NCBI RefSeq assembly: GCF_028622115.1
Contig: NZ_CP097263.1
Span: forward strand, 3,968,001 to 4,032,000
Source: Kutzneria chonburiensis
GTDB lineage: Bacteria; Actinomycetota; Actinomycetes; Mycobacteriales; Pseudonocardiaceae
Direction of reading: 5' to 3'
Length of the DNA: 64,000 bases
The notes under the pieces are model-generated. The model ran no database searches. It was given only the letters and a program-made list of their open reading frames with translations, and was not told the DNA's origin. Below, piece by piece: positions 62,234 through 64,000 of the stretch (position 1 is the first letter of the stretch; each line of letters starts with the position of its first letter). A program made the translations under genes and the position numbers.

Positions 62234-64000
62234 GTGATCCACCACCACCCCCACATCGGGGGCCTGTACGACGAGCAGTTCGAGCACGACGCGTGCGGCG
62301 TGGCCTTCGTGGCCGATCTCGCCGGCCGCCGCAGCCATGACATCGTGCGCAAGGCCTTGACCGCGCTGCGCAACCTGGAGCACCGGGGTGCGCGCGGCGC
62401 CGAGCCGGAGACCGGCGACGGCGCCGGGGTCCTCATCCAGGTGCCGGACGGGTTCTTCCGTGCGGCGACCGACCTGCCGCTGCCGGCGGCCGGCGGTTAC
62501 CTGGTCGGCACGGCTTTCCTGCCGGTCGACACCGCCGAACGCGCGACCGCGGTCGCCGCCGTGGAGCGGATCGCCGCGGAGGAGGGCTGCAGAGTGCTCG
62601 GCTGGCGGGACGTGCCCGTCGACACCGAGCACGTGGGCCCGACCGCGGCCGGCACGATGCCCCATTTCGCCCAGCTGTTCCTCGCACCGGTGGACGACGC
62701 GGTCCACGGCCTCGCGCTGGAGCGGATCGCGTTCTGCGTCCGCAAGCGCGCCGAGCACGACGCCGACGTGTACTTCCCGAGCCTGTCCGGCCGCACCATC
62801 GTGTACAAGGGCATGCTGACCGAGCCGCAGCTGGCCCGGTTCTTCCCGGACCTGACCGACGAGCGGGTGGACAGCGCGATCGGCCTGGTGCACAGCCGGT
62901 TCTCCACCAACACCTTCCCGTCGTGGCCGCTGGCCCACCCGTACCGGTACATCGCGCACAACGGTGAGATCAACACCTTGCGCGGCAACCGGAACTGGAT
63001 GGACGCGCGGGAGGCGCTGCTGGAGTCGGACCTGATCCAGGGTGATCTGGCCCGGCTGTTCCCGGTGATCACCCGGGGCGCCAGCGACTCGGCCTCCTTC
63101 GACGAGGTGCTGGAACTGCTGCACCTCGGCGGCCGCTCGCTGCCGCACGCGGTGCTGATGATGATCCCGGAGGCGTGGGAGAACCACACCGAGATGGATC
63201 CGGCCCGCCGCGCCTTCTACGAGTTCCACTCGGCCCTGATGGAGCCGTGGGACGGCCCGGCGCTGGTGTCGTTCACCGACGGCAGCGTGATCGGCGCGGT
63301 GCTGGACCGCAACGGCCTTCGGCCGGCCCGCTACTGGGTCACCGACGACGGCCTCGTGGTGCTGGGCTCCGAGGCCGGCGTGCTGGAGATCGACCCGGCG
63401 AAGGTGGTCCGCAAGGGCCGGCTCGAGCCGGGCCGGATGTTCCTGGTGGACACCGAGGCCGGCCGGATCGTGGACGACGAGGAGATCAAGTCCGCGCTGG
63501 CCGCCGAGCACCCGTACCAGGACTGGGTGGACGCCGGCATGGTCCGGCTGGCCGGGCTGCCGGCCCGCGAGCGCGAGATGCCCAAGCACGCCGCGCTGGT
63601 CACCCGGCAGCAGGTTTTCGGCTACTCCGAGGAAGAGCTGCAACTGCTGCTGCGGCCGATGGCGCTGACCGGCGCGGAGCCGATCGGCTCGATGGGCAAC
63701 GACGCCCCGTTCGCCGTGCTCTCGGACCGCTCGCGCAGCCTGTTCGACTACTTCACGCAGCTGTTCGCGCAGGTCACGAATCCGCCGCTGGACGCGATCC
63801 GGGAAGAGCTGGTCACCTCGCTCACCGCGACGGTCGGCCCGGAGACCAACCTGCTGGCCGCCACGCCCGCGTCCTGCCGGCGGATCTCGCTCGAGTTCCC
63901 GGTGCTGGACAACGACGAGCTGGCCAAGCTGGTGCACGTCAACGACGACGGCGACATGCCCGGCTACCAGGCGGTCACCGTGCTCGGCCGGTACCGCGTC
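62234..64000 (+). CDS. gltB: Glutamate synthase large subunit, N-terminal part (cut by window end)
   Basis: 589 codons are present and the frame runs off the window. GTG 62234 with GGGAGG upstream. A 20-residue propeptide precedes Cys21 ('[12 protein letters not shown]'), the N-terminal nucleophile of the class II glutaminase after processing. '[36 protein letters not shown]' and '[17 protein letters not shown]', '[12 protein letters not shown]' are standard GltB amidotransferase motifs. From about residue 430 the central domain begins. It channels ammonia from glutamine to 2-oxoglutarate to make glutamate, with a small subunit (gltD) expected downstream. Confidence 0.97.
   Translation, partial: MIHHHPHIGGLYDEQFEHDACGVAFVADLAGRRSHDIVRKALTALRNLEHRGARGAEPETGDGAGVLIQVPDGFFRAATDLPLPAAGGYLVGTAFLPVDTAERATAVAAVERIAAEEGCRVLGWRDVPVDTEHVGPTAAGTMPHFAQLFLAPVDDAVHGLALERIAFCVRKRAEHDADVYFPSLSGRTIVYKGMLTEPQLARFFPDLTDERVDSAIGLVHSRFSTNTFPSWPLAHPYRYIAHNGEINTLRGNRNWMDAREALLESDLIQGDLARLFPVITRGASDSASFDEVLELLHLGGRSLPHAVLMMIPEAWENHTEMDPARRAFYEFHSALMEPWDGPALVSFTDGSVIGAVLDRNGLRPARYWVTDDGLVVLGSEAGVLEIDPAKVVRKGRLEPGRMFLVDTEAGRIVDDEEIKSALAAEHPYQDWVDAGMVRLAGLPAREREMPKHAALVTRQQVFGYSEEELQLLLRPMALTGAEPIGSMGNDAPFAVLSDRSRSLFDYFTQLFAQVTNPPLDAIREELVTSLTATVGPETNLLAATPASCRRISLEFPVLDNDELAKLVHVNDDGDMPGYQAVTVLGRYRV

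Noticed and set aside
62099-63937. 612-codon minus-strand frame opposite gltB
   Set aside because: The plus strand carries the glutamate synthase amidotransferase motifs without interruption to the window end.

Overview
The window is 64 kb of very GC-rich DNA with long GC3-biased genes, many GTG starts and 4-bp ATGA/GTGA gene overlaps. It carries a SARP/AfsR regulator, a LAL-type LuxR regulator, a lanthipeptide synthetase, an IniB/IniA/IniC-like cluster, a 13E12-type DUF222-HNH gene and several ~330-aa HTH proteins of actinomycete type. This points to an actinomycete chromosome, most likely Pseudonocardiaceae (Kutzneria, Lentzea or Amycolatopsis-like). The genus is an inference. No rRNA, tRNA, CRISPR array, complete insertion sequence or replication origin was seen.

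Layout. 1-7.6 kb: truncated AraC-type regulator, LCM-type methyltransferase, MBL hydrolase, secreted GH105 enzyme, a MarR regulator divergent from a YceI-esterase pair with two matching operators, an SDR and a cupin. 7.6-13.3 kb: polyprenyl synthetase, MFS exporter and the fused isobutyryl-CoA mutase IcmF. 13.5-21.2 kb: secreted PI-PLC, a TetR regulator divergent from an NTF2-like/cupin pair, a LapA-like protein, a diguanylate cyclase, an MFS transporter, a hypothetical protein and an ArsR-like regulator. 21.3-28.9 kb: LuxR-type regulator, two dynamin-like GTPases (IniC- and IniA-like), an IniB-like protein with an Asp/Ser/His/Asn-rich tail, and a divergent membrane-anchored Hsp70. This resembles an iniBAC-type membrane-stress module. 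29-43.2 kb: crotonase, phosphotransferase-like protein, small zinc-ribbon protein, unknown gene pair, HAD phosphatase, secreted and lipase-like hydrolases, GH76 mannanase, PiT phosphate transporter, ArsR plus MFS pair, secreted trypsin-like protease.

43.3-49.7 kb holds the most unusual locus: a class II lanthipeptide synthetase (LanM) followed by a 69-aa candidate precursor with no cysteine at all, then a LAL regulator. 49.7-52.3 kb: two adjacent secreted wall hydrolases (glucosaminidase and CHAP) sharing a C-terminal array of five 45-residue repeats. 52.4-62 kb: SARP regulator, RpiR regulator divergent from a crotonase, DUF222-HNH protein, an NmrA/NTF2/MarR operon with a near-consensus promoter placed for leaderless transcription, fatty-acid desaturase, zinc alcohol dehydrogenase and an SDR. 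62.2 kb to the end: the start of glutamate synthase large subunit (gltB), cut by the window edge.

Two patterns cross the window. First, four reading frames are broken by single-base changes in short G/C runs (22105, 24896, 31392 and 52021), which looks more like sequence error than decay. Second, several intergenic spacers contain long near-perfect inverted repeats. Two of these share a nearly identical central core although their outer arms differ.
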